DNA from: RHKX01 sp963745755
GTDB taxonomy: Bacteria; Actinomycetota; Thermoleophilia; Solirubrobacterales; 70-9
Reading direction: 5' to 3'
Assembly: GCA_963745755.1 (NCBI GenBank)
Contig: CAVUYP010000001.1
Coordinates: 2,170,001 to 2,234,000 of the forward strand
Length of the DNA: 64,000 bases
The position numbers were made by a program, and so were the translations under genes. Below the pieces are notes generated by a model. That model was not told the origin of the DNA, ran no database searches, and saw nothing but the letters and a program-made list of their open reading frames with translations. Below, piece by piece: positions 32,613-41,805 of the stretch (positions within the stretch are counted from its first letter, which is position 1; each line of letters opens with the position of its first letter).

Positions 32613-33375
32613 ATTCCCGAGGGTGACACGATCCATCGGGTCGCCCGCCGGCTCGCGGCGACGCTCGCCGGCACGGAGATCGTCACCGCCGAGGCGCCGA
32701 ACGCCCGCTCGCCGATCCACGGCCGCGCCGGCGAGCTCGCCGGCCTGACCCTGGAGCGGGCCGAGGCCCGCGGCAAGCACCTGCTCCTGCACTTCTCCGG
32801 CGACCGGGTGATTCACAGCCATCTCGGTATGAACGGGCGCTGGTTCGTCCGCGCCGACGGCCGCCGTCCCCACGGCCGCCCCTGGCTGCTGCTCGGCGAA
32901 CGGACCGGCGGTCGCCGGCCAGAGCGGCGGCAAGATCCTCCGCCTGACCAGCGCCGCACGCGCCCGCAACGACCCGCTGCTGCTGCGGCTCGGGCCGGAC
33001 CCGCTCGGCCCCGGCTACGACCCGGCGGCCGCGGCCGAGCGGCTGCTCGGCTATGAGCCGACCGCGGCCGTCGGCGAGGCCCTCCTCGACCAGACGCTGA
33101 TCGCCGGGATCGGCAACGTGATCCGGATCGAGGCGTGCTTTCTGCCCCGGGTCAGCCCCTGGCGCCGGGTTGCCGATCTCGAGCCGGCGGAGGCGCGGGC
33201 GATCGTCGACGCCGCCGGCTGGGTGATGGAGACGACGCTCGCCGCGGGCCGCCGCCCGAAGCAGATCTACGGCCGCGGCCGCCGGCCCTGCCGGCGCTGC
33301 GGCGGTCGCGTGCGCACGCGCGGGCAGGGGGACGACAACCGGGTCACCTACTGGTGCGCCGGATGTCAGCGATAA
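32613..33375 (+). pseudogene. Nei2-like Fpg/Nei DNA glycosylase, ATT start, one frame change
   Basis: Reads PEGDTIHRVARRL at the N-terminus, where Fpg/Nei enzymes need Pro directly after the removed initiator Met; the codon there is ATT (32613), preceded by GGAGG with 6 nt spacing. No ATG, GTG or TTG exists in frame back to the stop at 32550. The frame then breaks near 32905 (ACCGGCGGTCGCC), where dropping one G restores AVAGQSGGKILRLTSAARARNDP. The second half has LLDQTLIAGIGNVIRIEACF and the zinc finger CRRCGGR...CAGCQ. The corrected product is about 253 aa, normal for actinobacterial Nei2, which removes oxidised bases. Lies 63 bp after the permease. The frame change may be an assembly error. 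Confidence 0.8.
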
Positions 33376-33384
33376 TCAGCCGCC

Positions 33385-34077
33385 ATGGGTGAGGAACAGG
33401 CAACAGCCGTCGAGCTGCTCGCTCGCGTGCCGTTGCTGTCCGGCCTCGAGCCGGCCGAGCTCGAGCGGATCGCCCAGGTCGCGATCCCGCGCTCGTTCCC
33501 GAAGGGCGCCCGCGTCTTCCACGAGGGCGATCGCAGCGACGCCTGCTACGTGATCCGCTCCGGCGATGTCCGGGTCACTCGCGAGCATCCCGACGGCCGG
33601 GCGATCGCGCTGGCGACCCTCGGCCCCGGCGAGCTCGTCGGTGAGCTGGCGATGCTCGACGGCGGCGTCCGCTCGGCCAGCGTCGAGGCGCTGACCGAGG
33701 TCGACCTGCTCGCCGTCTCGGCGGCCGACATGAAGGGCCTGCTCGAGCGCAACGCGCAGATCACCGCCAAGCTCGTCGTCGCCCTGACCAAGCGACTGCG
33801 GGAGACGAACGAGAGGATCAGCCGCCAGTCGTTCCAGACCGTGCCGAGCCGCGTCGCCGGGGTGCTCTCCCAGCTCGTCACCGAGGAGAACGCCGAACAG
33901 GGCCGCGACGGCGTCACGATCCGGATGAACCAGGCCGACCTCGCCCAGCTCGCCGGCACCTCGCGGGAGAGCGTCAGCCGCTTCCTCGCCGTGCTCGAGC
34001 GCGCCGGCGTCGTCCGCGTCGGCCGCGGCCGGGTCACGGTGCTCGAGCCGCACCGGCTGCGGGCCTACATCTTCTAG
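33385..34077 (+). CDS. Crp/Fnr-family transcriptional regulator
   Basis: 230 aa. Cyclic-nucleotide-binding domain about 10-125 (FPKGARVFHEGDRSDACYVIRSGDVRV, then LGPGELVGELAMLDGGVRSASVEA in place of the cAMP-binding FGE-RS motif), long dimer helix, and a Crp-type winged helix with recognition helix AQLAGTSRESVSRFLAVLERAG. ELAML-GGVRSAS is close to the cAMP-binding consensus, so cAMP is possible. Only one Cys, so not an Fnr iron-sulfur sensor. The -10 GATAAT (33371-33376) overlaps the stop of the glycosylase gene and leaves 8 nt before ATG. Confidence 0.9.
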   Translation: MGEEQATAVELLARVPLLSGLEPAELERIAQVAIPRSFPKGARVFHEGDRSDACYVIRSGDVRVTREHPDGRAIALATLGPGELVGELAMLDGGVRSASVEALTEVDLLAVSAADMKGLLERNAQITAKLVVALTKRLRETNERISRQSFQTVPSRVAGVLSQLVTEENAEQGRDGVTIRMNQADLAQLAGTSRESVSRFLAVLERAGVVRVGRGRVTVLEPHRLRAYIF

Positions 34078-34107
34078 CCGCGATCGCCGCCGCCGTTCGC
34101 GGGGGGC

Positions 34108-34149
34108 CCGCCCGACGCCGGGCGGCTGAAGAGTCCCATCTGCTGGGAC
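34108..34149. terminator. Two adjacent hairpins after the Crp/Fnr gene
   Basis: CCGCCCG-ACGC-CGGGCGG (34108-34125) is followed by GTCCCA-TCTGC-TGGGAC (34133-34149). The first suits termination of the regulator gene. The second, a perfect 6-bp palindrome about 35 bp upstream of the -10 of the next gene, could instead be an operator. No T-run follows either. Confidence 0.4.
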
Positions 34150-34194
34150 AAATGCGCCTCCGGCCGATCGGCCCGACCGATAGGCTCCGGCCCG

Positions 34195-34596
34195 GTGAGC
34201 GCCCTGTACGTCCTCAACTTCTACTCACCGGTCTTCGTCGACCAGCTCAAGCGCGGGCGGAAGACGGCGACGATCCGGCTCGGCGACAAGACCCGCAAGT
34301 ACGATCGCGGCCAGGTCGTCTGGATCACGGTCGGCTACCGGCACGGCCCGCGCGAGAAGATCTTCGCCGCGGTGATCGACGACGTCGAGGTCAAGAAGGT
34401 CGCCGACCTGTCGCCGCGCGACATCGAGCACGACAACCCCGAGTTCCGCCGCCTCGACGACACGGTCAACTTCCTCGAGCAGATCTACAGCCGCCCGATC
34501 GACCACGACGACGTCGTCACCGTGATCCGCTTCTCGCAGATCGTCGAGCGGCCGCAGTCCAGCTACGGCAACGGCGAGACGCCGTCGCGGAACTGA
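34195..34596 (+). CDS. ASCH-domain protein
   Basis: 133 aa. The ASCH core is clear: YSPVFVDQLKRGRKTATIRLG with the conserved Lys-x-x-T-x-R motif, then the beta-barrel GQVVWITVGYRHGPREKIFAAVIDDVEVKKVADLS. ASCH domains bind RNA or modified nucleosides, and some hydrolyse acyl-cytidines. No partner is indicated by neighbours. GTG 34195 follows TAGGCT (34181-34186) by 8 nt. Length is normal for the family. Confidence 0.8.
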   Translation: MSALYVLNFYSPVFVDQLKRGRKTATIRLGDKTRKYDRGQVVWITVGYRHGPREKIFAAVIDDVEVKKVADLSPRDIEHDNPEFRRLDDTVNFLEQIYSRPIDHDDVVTVIRFSQIVERPQSSYGNGETPSRN

Positions 34597-34618
34597 GCCG
34601 ATCGGCTCGCCGGCAGCG

Positions 34619-35092
34619 ATGGCGGGCTACGAGTTCCTGACCACCTGGCTGCTCGACGCTCCGCGCGAGGACGTCTGGGACGCCGTCTGGGACTCGGGAG
34701 CCTGGCCGAGCTGGTGGCGCGGCGTCGTCGAGGCGGTCGAGACCGATCCCGGCACGCCCTGCGGCGTCGGCCGCCGCGGCCGCTACGCGTGGCGCAGCCG
34801 GATTCCCTACCCGGTCCGCTTCGAGGTGGTCTCGACCCGGGTCGACCGCCCGGTCGCGCTCGAGGGCGAGGCGAGCGGCGGCCTCGAGGGGATCGGCCGC
34901 TGGCGGTTCTTCGAGCACGCCGGTGTCACCGCGGCGCTCTACGAATGGAACGTGCGGACGACGAAGCCGTGGATGAATGCGGTCGCGCCGATCGCCGCGC
35001 CGGTGTTCCGCTGGAACCACGACCAGATCATGCGCTGGGGCGGCGAGGGGCTGGCCCGCCACCTCGGCTGCCGGCTGTTGGCCGCGACCTGA
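34619..35092 (+). CDS. SRPBCC-fold (polyketide cyclase/START-like) protein
   Basis: 157 aa. Begins FLTTWLLDAPREDVWDAVWDSGAWPSWWRGV, the typical first strand and helix of SRPBCC proteins, and ends with the long amphipathic helix HDQIMRWGGEGLARHLG. Many such proteins bind hydrophobic ligands; none can be named here. Starts 22 bp after the ASCH gene, probably in the same transcript. Confidence 0.8.
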   Translation: MAGYEFLTTWLLDAPREDVWDAVWDSGAWPSWWRGVVEAVETDPGTPCGVGRRGRYAWRSRIPYPVRFEVVSTRVDRPVALEGEASGGLEGIGRWRFFEHAGVTAALYEWNVRTTKPWMNAVAPIAAPVFRWNHDQIMRWGGEGLARHLGCRLLAAT

Positions 35093-35377
35093 GCCGCAGG
35101 GCGTCCCGCTCGGCCAGGTCCCGCAGCGTCAGCAGCTGCTTGCGCATCATCACCAGGTCGCCGAGCACCAGCAGCGGCGAGAGCACGCCGAGGACGCGGG
35201 ACTCGGGAGCGAAGAGAACCCGGACGAGGAGCCGCGACGCCGCTCGTGCCCTGCTCGAGCGAATCTGAGTCCACGGCTTGCTGCCGCGAATCGGCTCATT
35301 GGAGCAAGCTGGCGGGTACTCTCGGGTGGGACGCAGTCCGGGCGGTTCCGGGCGGGCCACAGAGGGAGAGGAATTCG
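35093..35377. other. 285-bp gap with a doubtful minus-strand frame
   Basis: On the minus strand a frame (35360 to 35028) contains a protein-like stretch, FAPESRVLGVLSPLLVLGDL continuing into VMMRKQLLTLRDLAERDALRL, with a hydrophobic helix and good third-position bias. Its ends run antiparallel through the SRPBCC gene and the promoter region of the next gene, and no convincing start exists. It may be the remnant of a small membrane protein gene. The last 20 bp hold the ribosome binding site of the 35378 gene. Confidence 0.3.
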
Positions 35378-37329
35378 ATGAGGGCCAGAACTGCGGTCGC
35401 GACGGTCAGGTCGGCGGCTCTCCTCGTGCTCGGCCTGGCCGTTCTCCCCCGGCGTCGGCGCCGGCGGCGGTCAGCTACCCGTCCGAGCAGATCCTCTCGA
35501 AGGCAGGGGGAAACGCGGGCGCCCAGCGGGTTGCGGTCGACAGCGTCGGCCGGGCCACCGTCGTCTGGCAACGCTACGACGGGGCGGACTTCCGGATCCA
35601 ATCGGTCCGGCTCGCAGCGGACGGCACCGCGGGCGCCGTGCAGACGCTCTCGCCCGCCGGCGCGAGCGCTGAGAATCCGGCGATCGCCATCGACGGGTCC
35701 GACCGCGCGACGATCGCCTGGCGCCAGGGGGACGGCGCAGGCACGCGTATCAAGGCGCTTCGGCTGGCGACCGACGGCACCCCGGGACCGGTTCAAACCC
35801 TGTCGGCCGAGGACGAGGACGCGTTCGGGCCCGCCGTCGCGATCGATGCCTCCGATCGGGCGACGATCGTCTGGCGTCAGGACGACGGCACCGGCACCCG
35901 GATCCAGTCGCTCCGGCTCGCCGCCGACGGCAGCCCGGACCCGGTCCAGACCCTGTCGGCGGAGAGCGAGGCCGCCTTCGACCCCGGCCTGGGCATCGAC
36001 GGCTCCGACCGTGCGACCGTCGTCTGGTCGGGCCACGACGGAACCGAGTACCGGGTCCGTTCGGTCCGCCTCGCCGCCGACGGCAGCCCGGGCCCGGTTG
36101 AGACGATCTCGCCCGCCGGCGCCAACGGGCTCGAGCCGCAGATCGCCGTCGAGGAATCCGGGCAGGCGACGATCGCCTGGGAGCACACCGCTGGGGTGGT
36201 CATCCTTCCGCTCGTCGGCGGCACCCCATCTGCGATCCGGGCGGTCCGCCTCGGATCCGACGGCACCCCAGAGGGAGCGGCCCAGACCCTGTCGCCGGGC
36301 GCCGCGGGGAATGGCTTCGACCCGAGCGTCGCGGTCGACGGCTCCGGGCGGGCGACGGTCGCCTGGGACGGGGCCACGTTCGGGTCTCTCGACGATTCCG
36401 GCTCGCGGATCCGCTCGATCCGCCTCGCCACCGACGGCACCCCCGGCCCGGTCAGGACCCTCTCGGCCGCCGGCGGGGGCGCCGACAACTCCCAGGTCGC
36501 AATCGACGATTCCGGGAGGGCGACGATCGCCTGGGATCGCTTCGATGGCTCGAGTCACCGGGTCCAGTCGGTCCGTCTCGACGCGGGCGGGCTCCCCTCT
36601 CAGGCCGAGGACGTTTCCGTCGCCGGCGCGTCCGCGTTGCTTCCCCAGCTCGCGATCGATCCCGCCGCCCGGGCGACGATCGCCTGGGTCCGGATCGATC
36701 CCGGCGAGACCGGACGGATCGCATCGAACCGCGCCGTGATCGCCCCACCGCAAACCGAAATCGAATCCGGCCCCGCCGGCCCCACCGCCGACGACGCTCC
36801 CACCTTCCGTTTCGTCTCCGCCCCCGATGCTGAGTTCGAATGCTCGCTGGACGGCTCCGCCCCGGAGCCGTGCGTATCTCCGCGTTCCTACGCCGCCCTG
36901 CCCGACGGCAGGCACAGCTTCTCGGTTGCCGCCGCTGACTCCGACGGAACCGACCCGACCCCGGCGCGGCGCTCGTTCACGGTGGACACCAGGGTGGCGA
37001 GGCCCATCGTCACTGCCCCCCGCATCCAGAAGCAGAGCGGCCGACGCGTGGTCGTCCGGGTCAGGGCGGGAGCCGGCGAGCCGGTCGAGCTGCGCGGCCG
37101 CGGCGCGATCAGACGAGGGCGGCGGTCCTTCGGGCTGAGGGCGGCCCGCAGGTCGGCTCCGGCGGGCAGGCGAAAGGTCCTGCGTCTGACGCCGTCGCAC
37201 CGATTCGACAGCCGGCGGATCGAGCGCCTGCTGGCCCGCGGCCACACGCTCCGTGCCCGCGTCGTCGTCGTCCTCACCGACCGGCTCGGCAACACGAGCC
37301 GCCGGACACGCGTCATCGGTATCCGCTAG
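35378..37329 (+). CDS. Secreted repeat protein (propeller-like repeats + Ig-like tail), frame change after the signal peptide
   Basis: ATG 35378, preceded by the purine-rich GAGGGAGAGGA, encodes a signal peptide (MRARTAVATVRSAALLVLGL). At CTCCCCCGG (about 35446-35454) the frame must change; dropping two C (or adding one) continues into ASAPAAVSYPSEQ, a normal cleavage site. The mature protein has seven full and one partial repeats of about 51 residues built on AIDGSDRATIAWRQ-DG and RLATDGTPGPVQTLS, likely beta-propeller blades. Then comes a domain with FECSLDGSAPEPCVSP and LPDGRHSFSV, common at the ends of Thermoleophilia surface proteins, and a basic C-terminus. Corrected size about 650 aa. 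Function unknown; probably a cell-surface binding protein. Confidence 0.75.
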
Positions 37330-37380
37330 CGATCCCGCCGAGGATCCCGGATCGATCTTAGTCGTTAACACTTAGATCAC

Positions 37381-37408
37381 TTGACAGGTATGCCTCGGGC
37401 GCTAGACT
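37381..37408 (+). promoter_or_regulatory. Sigma-70-type promoter of groES-groEL
   Basis: TTGACA (37381-37386), 16-bp spacer, TAGACT (37403-37408). Transcription would begin near 37414, just before the CIRCE operator. Confidence 0.8.
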
Positions 37409-37419
37409 CGGGTCCGTCC

Positions 37420-37446
37420 TTGGCACTCTCATAGCTAGAGTGCCAA
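37420..37446 (+). promoter_or_regulatory. CIRCE element (HrcA operator)
   Basis: TTGGCACTC (37420-37428), 9-nt spacer, GAGTGCCAA (37438-37446): a perfect 9-9-9 palindrome that differs from the CIRCE consensus TTAGCACTC-N9-GAGTGCTAA at one symmetric pair. Placed at the transcription start of groES, so HrcA would block groESL until heat or misfolding stress. Confidence 0.93.
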
Positions 37447-37505
37447 AGCAGAGACGAGAGTCTTTACCCACGACCACTGTTCAACCCTCACGGAGGTAAC
37501 TACGC

Positions 37506-37796
37506 ATGAAGCTCAAGCCCTTGGGTGACCGCCTGATCGTTCGGGCGGTCGAAGAGGAGGAGACGACCGCCAGCGGACTCGTGCTCCCCGACACCGCCAA
37601 GGAGAAGCCGCAGAAGGGCGAGGTCCTCGCGGTCGGCGACGGCAATTGGGACGAGGACGGCGACAAGCGGATCCCGCTCGACGTCGCAGCCGGCGACATC
37701 GTCCTCTACAGCAAGTATGGCGGCACCGAGGTCAAGGTCGACGGCGAGGACCTGCTGGTCCTTCGCGAGTCGGACGTCCTGGCCAAGGTCGAGTAG
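37506..37796 (+). CDS. groES: Co-chaperonin GroES
   Basis: 96 aa, family length. KPLGDRLIVRAVEEEETTASGLVLPD contains the mobile loop that docks on GroEL, and YSKYGGTEVKVDGEDLLVLRESDVLA closes the barrel. Forms the heptameric lid of the chaperonin in the cytoplasm. Shine-Dalgarno GGAGG at 37492-37496. Heat-controlled through the CIRCE element upstream. 48 bp before groEL. Confidence 0.97.
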   Translation: MKLKPLGDRLIVRAVEEEETTASGLVLPDTAKEKPQKGEVLAVGDGNWDEDGDKRIPLDVAAGDIVLYSKYGGTEVKVDGEDLLVLRESDVLAKVE

Positions 37797-37844
37797 CGAC
37801 CGCCTTCCCCACGGAACCACAAAGCATCAGGAGGAATCACTGAT

Positions 37845-39479
37845 ATGGCTCACAAGGAGCTCAAGTACGGCGCCGACGCACGCGCCGCTCTACAGGACGG
37901 CGTCGACGCCGTCGCCGATGCAGTCAAGGTGACGCTCGGCCCGAAGGGTCGCTACGTCGTCCTCGACAAGAAGTTCGGCGCCCCGACGATCACCAACGAC
38001 GGCGTCACCATCGCTCGCGAGATCGAGATCGAGGACGTCTTCGCCAACCAGGGTTCGCAGCTCGTCCGCGAGGTCGCCACGGCGACCAACGACGTCGCCG
38101 GCGACGGAACCACGACGGCGACGCTGCTCGCGCAGACGATCGTCCGCTCGGGTCTCAAGAACGTCGCCGCCGGCGCCAACCCGCTCGCCCTCCGCAAGGG
38201 GATCGAAACGGCCGTAAACCAGGTCGTCGAGAACCTCCGCGGAACCCAGTCGAAGGAGGTCGGCGGCAAGGATCAGATCGCCCGCGTCGCTTCGATCTCG
38301 GCGGCCGACGACGAGATCGGCGACATCATCGCCGACGCCATCGAGAAGGTCGGCAAGGACGGCGTCGTCAACGTCGAAGAGGGCCAGACCTTCGGGATGG
38401 AGCTCGAGTTCACCGAAGGGATGCAGTTCGACAAGGGCTACATCTCGCCGTACATGGTCACCGACCAGGAGCGGATGGAAGCGGTCCTCGAGGACCCCTA
38501 CATCCTGATCGCCAACCAGAAGATCGGGTCGGTCCGCGACATCCTGCCGATCCTCGAGCAGACGATGCAGGGCGGCAAGCCGCTCGTCATCATCGCCGAG
38601 GACGTCGAGGGTGAGTCGCTGGCGACGCTGGTGGTCAACAAGCTCCGCGGCACCTTCACCGGTGTGGCGGTCAAGGCCCCCGGCTTCGGCGATCGCCGCA
38701 AGCGGATGCTCGAGGACATCGCGATCCTCAGCGGCGGCGAGGTCATCACCGAGGAGATGGGCCTGAAGCTGGAGAACACCCAGCTCAGCCAGCTCGGCAA
38801 GGCCCGCCGCGTCGTCGTCAGCAAGGACACGGCGACGATCATCGACGGTGCCGGCGACAAGGCGCAGATCGAGGGTCGGATCAGCCAGATCCGCTCCGAG
38901 ATCGAGAACACCGACTCCGACTTCGATCGGGAGAAGCTCCAGGAGCGTCTCGCGAAGTTGGCCGGTGGAGTCGCGGTCGTCAAGGTCGGCGCCGCCACCG
39001 AGACCGAGATGAAGGAGAAGAAGCACCGCGTCGAGGACGCGCTGCAGGCCACCCGCGCCGCCCTCGAAGAGGGCATCGTGCCGGGCGGCGGAGTCGCTCT
39101 CCTCAATGCTCAGGACGCGGTCGACGCCGAGAACCTCGACGCCGACGAGTCGACCGGCGCGGAGATCATCCGCCGCGCCCTCGAGGAGCCGCTCCGGCAG
39201 ATCTCCGAGAACTCGGGGTTCGAGGGCTCGGTCGTGGTCAACAAGGTTCGCGACATGAAGGCCGGAGAGGGCCTGAACGCGAGCACCGGCGACTACGGCG
39301 ACCTGATCAAGGACGGCGTCATCGACCCGACGATGGTGACGCGCTCGGCGCTGCAGAACGCGGCCTCGATCGCCAAGAACATCCTGACCACGGAGTGCAT
39401 CGTGGCCGAGCCGCCCGAGGAGGGCGGCGCCGGCGGCGGTATGCCCGGTGGCATGCCCGACATGGGCGGGATGATGTAA
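37845..39479 (+). CDS. groEL: Chaperonin GroEL
   Basis: 544 aa. ATP-binding TLGPKGRYVVLDKKFGAPTITNDGVTIA and AGDGTTTATLLAQ, and equatorial signature AALEEGIVPGGGVALL. The C-terminus has the Gly-Gly-Met tail (GGGMPGGMPDMGGMM) of cavity-type GroELs. Shine-Dalgarno AGGAGG at 37829-37834. Since it sits with groES under CIRCE it should be the housekeeping copy of a possible GroEL pair, but actinobacteria often have a second groEL elsewhere. Confidence 0.98.
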   Translation: MAHKELKYGADARAALQDGVDAVADAVKVTLGPKGRYVVLDKKFGAPTITNDGVTIAREIEIEDVFANQGSQLVREVATATNDVAGDGTTTATLLAQTIVRSGLKNVAAGANPLALRKGIETAVNQVVENLRGTQSKEVGGKDQIARVASISAADDEIGDIIADAIEKVGKDGVVNVEEGQTFGMELEFTEGMQFDKGYISPYMVTDQERMEAVLEDPYILIANQKIGSVRDILPILEQTMQGGKPLVIIAEDVEGESLATLVVNKLRGTFTGVAVKAPGFGDRRKRMLEDIAILSGGEVITEEMGLKLENTQLSQLGKARRVVVSKDTATIIDGAGDKAQIEGRISQIRSEIENTDSDFDREKLQERLAKLAGGVAVVKVGAATETEMKEKKHRVEDALQATRAALEEGIVPGGGVALLNAQDAVDAENLDADESTGAEIIRRALEEPLRQISENSGFEGSVVVNKVRDMKAGEGLNASTGDYGDLIKDGVIDPTMVTRSALQNAASIAKNILTTECIVAEPPEEGGAGGGMPGGMPDMGGMM

Positions 39480-39528
39480 GGAGTCCGATCCGGACTTCCG
39501 CGGACCGGCTCGCCGGACCGCACCGCTT

Positions 39529-39562
39529 GCGAAGGGCCCGGGAGAGATCCCGGGCCCTTCGC
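39529..39562 (+). terminator. Strong intrinsic terminator of groESL
   Basis: A 15-bp perfect stem (39529-39543 with 39548-39562) and GAGA tetraloop, followed by CGTTTC. It begins about 50 bp after the groEL stop and also faces the 3' end of the convergent gene at 39598, so it may serve both. Confidence 0.85.
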
Positions 39563-39597
39563 CGTTTCGGGCCGTCCGGCGTCGCTGCTCGCCGCGA

Positions 39598-40647
39598 TCA
39601 GGTTCCGCTCGGCGGCGACCGCAGCGGGCTGCGGGCCGAATCGGGAAGCCGCTCGGCGAGGAACCGGCCGAGCTTCGAACCGACCTCGGGATCGAACATG
39701 TTGATCGCCTCGATCCCGACGAGCTTGTCGATCAGCTCGATGCCGGCGCTGGTGCTCGTCGCCCGGCCGCTGACGAGGTCGGGACGGCGACCGAAGGCGT
39801 CGATCACGCCGACCACGGCGTAGGGGTCTGAGGCGCAGAGGACGGTTGCGCAGACTCGCTCGCCGAGGCCCCGGACGGCGAGCTCGCCGTGGTAGGGCTC
39901 GAGCGGCGAGGCGCCCGCTTCGGCGACGACCACGTCGGGCTCGGCCGCGGCGAGCTTCGAGCAGATGATCCGCAGCGCCCGCTCGTAGTCGGCGGCCGGG
40001 ACGACCGTCGAGGGCAAACCGGCGTCGACGAAGTCGAGGACGTGGTCGGCTCCGGCGTCGCTCATCGCGAGGATGTCGCGAAAGCGGCCGACCCCGGTCA
40101 GCTTGGCGCCGGCGACGCGCAGCCCGATCTCTTTGAGCACGCGGATGATCGCAACGGCCGCGACCGTCTTGCCGGCGTCCATCGAGGTGCCGATGATGAG
40201 GATCACCGGAGCGGTCAGCTCGCGGTCGGGGACCGGCCCGACGCAGCCGCGCATCGTCACCGCAGCGCCGTCACGGACCGCGTGACCGAGGTAACGGAGC
40301 TCGGCGATCGGCGGTGCAGGCACCGCCATCGAGGTGCAGCGGCCGAGCACCCCGGCCTGGGTCAGGGTCTGGAGGACGAGATCGTCGCCGACCCCGCGCC
40401 AGTCGCCGACGAGGGTCAGCGTCGCCGCCCTGGTCCCGAGCGCCCCGATCAGGCGGTCGCCGGGGACGATCTCGCTGACGCCGCCGCCGGGCGGCTCGAC
40501 CGCGAACCGCTCGGCGTCGCCGGCGAGCATCTCGCCGACGACGAGGTCGCCGGTCGCCCAGCGCTCGCGCGGCCGCGGCTCGATCTCGGGCGGCCGGGCG
40601 GCGAAGCCGCAGCCGCGGGCGACGCTCCCGGCAACGGTCCTGGTCAC
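39598..40647 (-). CDS. P-loop NTPase, DUF1611/BioD-like, unknown function
   Basis: 349 aa. About 140 N-terminal residues form a domain with no recognised motif (GDLVVGEMLAGDAERFAVEP). A SIMIBI-type P-loop domain follows: PVILIIGTSMDAGKTVAAVAI near 148-167, then GLRVAGAKLTGVGRFRD, a switch-like DAGADHVLDFVDAG, and PDVVVAEAGASPLEPYHGEL as a Walker-B-type strand. It recalls BioD/MobB and DUF1611 proteins, the latter linked to D-amino-acid metabolism in some bacteria (weak resemblance). GTG 40647 overlaps the M20 peptidase stop by 4 nt, so the two are translationally coupled. Function not assigned. Confidence 0.65.
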   Translation of the reverse strand: MTRTVAGSVARGCGFAARPPEIEPRPRERWATGDLVVGEMLAGDAERFAVEPPGGGVSEIVPGDRLIGALGTRAATLTLVGDWRGVGDDLVLQTLTQAGVLGRCTSMAVPAPPIAELRYLGHAVRDGAAVTMRGCVGPVPDRELTAPVILIIGTSMDAGKTVAAVAIIRVLKEIGLRVAGAKLTGVGRFRDILAMSDAGADHVLDFVDAGLPSTVVPAADYERALRIICSKLAAAEPDVVVAEAGASPLEPYHGELAVRGLGERVCATVLCASDPYAVVGVIDAFGRRPDLVSGRATSTSAGIELIDKLVGIEAINMFDPEVGSKLGRFLAERLPDSARSPLRSPPSGT

Positions 40648-41804
40648 GTCAGCACCTCGGCCGCGAGCAGGACCGCCAGCAGCGCCGCCCGCTCCGGCAT
40701 CCGGGCGACGACGACGTGCTCGTGGTCGGCGTGCGCGCCGTCGCCGACCGCCCCGAGGCCGTCCATCGTCGCGGTCAGGGTGCTGGCCAGGTTGCCGTCG
40801 GAGGCGCCGCCGACCAGTGCCTCGCCGATCTCGATGCCGACCGCCGCGGCGGCCTCCTGCGCCTGCTTCCAGAGCCGCCGGTTGCGGGGCGTGCGCTCCA
40901 GCGGCGGGCGGCGGAAGCCGCCGTCGACCGCGAGCGTGACGCCCTCGGTGACCGGGGTGAGACCGCGGATGTGCGCCTCGACGCGGGCGGCGTCGGCGGC
41001 GGTGACGACCCGCGCCTCGACCTCGGCGACGACCTCGGCGGCGATCACGTTCGCCCGCAGACCGCCGTCGATCGTGCCGACGTTGACCGTGACGCCCTTG
41101 GCGTGATCGTTGAGGGCGAACAGACTCTGGATCTGGTGGGAGACCTCGAGGATGGCGCTGTGGCCGGCCTCGGGGTCGAGTCCGGCATGGCTGGCGACGC
41201 CGCGCACGGTCACGGTGAACCGGCCGACGCCCTTGCGGGCGGTCTTCAGGCTGCCGGCCGTCCCCGCCGACGGCTCCATCACCAACGCCCGCGCCGACTC
41301 GCCGGCGAGGCGGAGGATGTGGCGCCGCGAGTCGGGGCTGCTGAGCTCCTCGTCGGCGTTGATCAGCACCACCGGCGCGCAGGCCGGCTCGACCCCGAGC
41401 TCGCCGAGCGCCCGCAGCGCGAACAGCATCTGCACGAGCCCGCCCTTCATGTCGAAGACTCCGGGGCCGTACAGCGATCCGTCGCGGCGCTCGACCGGCA
41501 TCCGCGCCAGCGTCCCGACCGGCCAGACCGTGTCGAGGTGACCGAGCAGGAGCTGACGGGTGGCGGCGGCGGGCGTGCCCGGGCGGGTGGCGAGGAGATG
41601 GTCGCCGCCGTCGCCCCCGGCGAGCCGCTCGGTGGCGAAGCCGAGGCCGCTCAGCTCGCCCTCGAGGATCGCGAAGGCCGCCGCCTGCGCGGCGGGCTCG
41701 TCGGATGGCGATTCGGCTCCTGCAAGCCGCTCGAGCAGCTCGACCATCTCCGGCTGACGCTCCCGCAACCAGCCGAGCAGGCCCGCCGCCGCCGCTCGCT
41801 CCAC
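40644..41804 (-). CDS. M20-family metallopeptidase (carboxypeptidase G2-like)
   Basis: 386 aa. Zinc-binding LLLGHLDTVWPVG (His and the first catalytic Asp), YGPGVFDMKGGLVQML (bridging Asp), INADEELSSPDSR (Glu pair), VMEPSAGTAGSLKTARKG, and GASDGNLAS with GAHADHEHV near the C-terminus carrying the last His. The dimerisation domain is in the middle. The CPG2 branch removes C-terminal Glu or acyl groups. GTG 41804 starts 1 nt after the stop of the flavin reductase gene. Operon order: flavin reductase, this gene, P-loop NTPase. Confidence 0.85.
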   Translation of the reverse strand: MERAAAAGLLGWLRERQPEMVELLERLAGAESPSDEPAAQAAAFAILEGELSGLGFATERLAGGDGGDHLLATRPGTPAAATRQLLLGHLDTVWPVGTLARMPVERRDGSLYGPGVFDMKGGLVQMLFALRALGELGVEPACAPVVLINADEELSSPDSRRHILRLAGESARALVMEPSAGTAGSLKTARKGVGRFTVTVRGVASHAGLDPEAGHSAILEVSHQIQSLFALNDHAKGVTVNVGTIDGGLRANVIAAEVVAEVEARVVTAADAARVEAHIRGLTPVTEGVTLAVDGGFRRPPLERTPRNRRLWKQAQEAAAAVGIEIGEALVGGASDGNLASTLTATMDGLGAVGDGAHADHEHVVVARMPERAALLAVLLAAEVLT

Positions 41805-41805
41805 C

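Noticed and set aside
35028..35360. Minus-strand 110-codon frame as a gene
   Set aside because: Both ends run antiparallel through better features and no start is supported. Kept only as a possible remnant in the gap description.
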